A stretch of 64,000 nt of DNA, from positions 36,797 to 100,796 of the forward strand of contig JAFROD010000017.1 in assembly GCA_017429835.1 (NCBI GenBank). Reading direction: 5' to 3'. The notes below the pieces were generated by a model that was not told where the DNA came from, searched no databases, and worked only from the letters and a program-made list of their open reading frames with translations. Position 1 is the stretch's first letter; each line of letters opens with the position of its first letter. The DNA comes from Oscillospiraceae bacterium (lineage in GTDB: Bacteria; Bacillota; Clostridia; Oscillospirales; Oscillospiraceae). Below are positions 62,754-64,000 of the stretch, piece after piece. The position numbers were made by a program, and so were the translations under genes.

Positions 62754-63824
62754 ATGGATAATTCGTCGTACAAAGACTTTGAGAATCAGCTTCGTGCTTT
62801 AGCAAAAGAAAAAGGTGCGCCATTTTATGGATCGTTTGAACTGACAGGCCGGTGTAATTTTGATTGTAAAATGTGCTATGTTCATGTTGCTGATTCTAAC
62901 GAGAACAGGGCTCGTGAGTTGTCAACAAAAGAGATTATTTCTATAATTGATAGTGCGTGCAATCACGGAATGCTGTATGCAACGCTTACTGGTGGCGAAT
63001 GCCTACTTCGCTCCGATTTTTCAGAAATCTATTCATATCTGATAAATAAAGGAGTCAAAGTTACTGTAAAGACAAATGCTTTTTTGATTAGTCAGAAGCA
63101 TATAGATTTGTTTTTGAAGCTCCCCCCGAGGGAAATCTCTGTTACTTTATACGGCAGTAATAACGACGTATATTCTAAAGTAACTGGTATACCTGCATAT
63201 AAGATTGTTACGGATAATATTCTGAAGATCCATTCACTTGGTATTCCGCTTAAAGTGTCACTTACACCTTGCAGATACAATGTCAATGATATTCCGAATA
63301 TTGTGTTCTTTTTAGTTCAAAATGATATTAAGTATGCAATTTCTCCATTTTTGATTCCTCCGCGCGAAGGCATATCTCGGGATGATTATTTTTTAAATGC
63401 TGATGAGCAGCTTGAAATGTTGATTAAGGTCAGAGAAAAGATACATAAACCATTCTATAATGTAGATCTTGAAGCCTTGCCAGATGTCGGAGGCAACAAA
63501 AATGAGAGCATAATTGGAATTGATTGTAGCGCCGGTAGTTATCGCTTCTGTGTTACATGGGATGGTTATATGGTACCGTGCCTTTCCTTTGATGCTCCCC
63601 GTATTGATTTGAGGAGAGTACCTTTTCTTGATGCATGGCGACAGATCCTCGACCATAATATGAAAGTACGACAGCCGATTGAGTGTAACGGTTGTGCATA
63701 TAAAGCAGTTTGTATTAGATGTCCTGTATGCAGATATGATGGTCTATATTCAGGCCATTGTAATACTGAGATTTGCAAGTTTACTCTTAATAAAGTTAAA
63801 AGCGGATTATGCAATTTTAAATAA
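62754..63824 (+). CDS. Radical SAM/SPASM peptide-modifying enzyme
   Basis: 356 aa. The radical SAM cluster motif is RCNFDCKMCYVH (Cys34, Cys38, Cys41). LTGGECLLRSDF is the glycine-rich SAM-binding segment. The C-terminal SPASM region has Cys in IDCSAG, DGYMVPCLSF (the G-x4-C element) and CNGCAYKAVCIRCPVC, enough for two auxiliary Fe-S clusters. This family modifies ribosomal peptides by thioether, C-C or epimerisation chemistry. The obvious partner is the 43-aa peptide upstream. The coding sequence is much richer in A and T than the rest of the window, indicating transfer. The ribosome site (GGAG) is modest. Confidence 0.85.
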   Translation: MDNSSYKDFENQLRALAKEKGAPFYGSFELTGRCNFDCKMCYVHVADSNENRARELSTKEIISIIDSACNHGMLYATLTGGECLLRSDFSEIYSYLINKGVKVTVKTNAFLISQKHIDLFLKLPPREISVTLYGSNNDVYSKVTGIPAYKIVTDNILKIHSLGIPLKVSLTPCRYNVNDIPNIVFFLVQNDIKYAISPFLIPPREGISRDDYFLNADEQLEMLIKVREKIHKPFYNVDLEALPDVGGNKNESIIGIDCSAGSYRFCVTWDGYMVPCLSFDAPRIDLRRVPFLDAWRQILDHNMKVRQPIECNGCAYKAVCIRCPVCRYDGLYSGHCNTEICKFTLNKVKSGLCNFK

Positions 63825-63867
63825 TGATAGAAGAAAAAGCCACAGCCCTCAGCAATTTGGGTGCACC

Positions 63868-64000
63868 TGTCAAGCAAAAGTAGACAATAAAAAAGTATAA
63901 TTACGGAAAGCCCAGTTCGGTCTTGTACTGAACTGGGCTTTTGTAGCCCAAGGCAGCATGAAGGCGCTGGTTGTTGAAGTAAGAGACATAGTGATCAAGG
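63868..64000 (-). mobile_element. IS3-family insertion sequence, 3' end
   Basis: The element seems to begin at about 63868 with the terminal repeat TGTCAAGCAAAAGTAGACA, then a short spacer, then the end of the transposase gene on the minus strand; the rest lies outside the window. The outer boundary is inferred from the terminal TG sequence only. Confidence 0.65.
63901..64000 (-). CDS. IS3-family transposase, C-terminal end (partial)
   Basis: About 32 codons are visible before the TAA at 63903-63901. LDHYVSYFNNQRLHAALG then YKSPVQYKTELGFP matches the end of IS3-type OrfB integrase cores, where Y-x-Y-N-x-x-R and G-x-x-SP-x-x-Y are conserved. The last codons contain a hairpin (CCCAGTTC/GAACTGGG) typical of read-through protection at IS ends. 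The catalytic DDE residues lie outside the window. Confidence 0.82.
   Translation of the reverse strand, partial: LDHYVSYFNNQRLHAALGYKSPVQYKTELGFP

Noticed and set aside
1..64000. CRISPR array, rRNA operon, prophage or replication origin.
   Set aside because: No regularly spaced repeats, rRNA sequence, phage structural genes or DnaA-box clusters were noticed.

Overview
The window looks like the chromosome of a GC-rich, endospore-lineage Clostridia member, most likely a gut Oscillospiraceae-type anaerobe. Supporting signs are SpoIIR, a SpoIVFB-like M50 protease, AddAB, an SRP RNA of the large Gram-positive type, acetate kinase, YgeW/YgeY catabolic genes, SLH-domain surface proteins and sigma-A promoters. 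The genus cannot be fixed from the sequence alone.

Layout. 1-5.2 kb: a divergent catabolic locus with ygeW (partial) and ygeY on the minus strand, and a PLP enzyme and a threonine synthase-like gene on the plus strand. A small XRE regulator and a divergent partner gene with two operator-like palindromes sit between the two PLP genes. 5.2-19.3 kb: one minus-strand array of 15 genes (plus a 14-codon mini-ORF) behind a consensus promoter (TTGACA-17-TATAAT). It holds a complete dltABCD-X set for D-alanylation, embedded among three secreted transglutaminase-like proteins, a secreted C39-like cysteine peptidase, four related small lipoproteins and a second MBOAT/AlgJ acyltransferase pair. 19.5-20.8 kb: tRNA-Pro, an M50 protease with a short membrane partner, and two tRNA-Ser. 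20.9-28.3 kb: a TfoX_N-like protein, a DUF1538 membrane protein with two PII-like proteins, a Zn-ribbon membrane protein, a lipoprotein, pepT, ackA and tmcAL. 28.4-40.2 kb: an SLH surface protein followed by housekeeping genes: rpmE, hflX-yigZ-dgt-dnaG-rpoD, acpP, SRP RNA, a degraded gene, dnaX-ybaB-recR. 40.2-57.3 kb: an AGCS symporter, a further MBOAT/AlgJ pair, DUF378, DUF1015-ispE, spoIIR, addBA, rpe, a DUF1540 protein, a BrkB-family protein and a TIM-barrel isomerase. 57.3-64 kb: an accessory end with a 1530-aa modular secreted protein behind a structured leader, a 43-aa peptide gene with a double-glycine-like site, an AT-rich radical SAM/SPASM gene and the end of an IS3-type insertion sequence.

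Two loci stand out. The first is the 14-kb surface-modification operon: D-alanylation, a second O-acylation pair and several papain-fold exported enzymes on one apparent transcript. The second is the right-hand locus, where a possible RiPP precursor and its radical SAM maturase sit directly behind a giant secreted protein. No CRISPR array, rRNA or prophage was seen.
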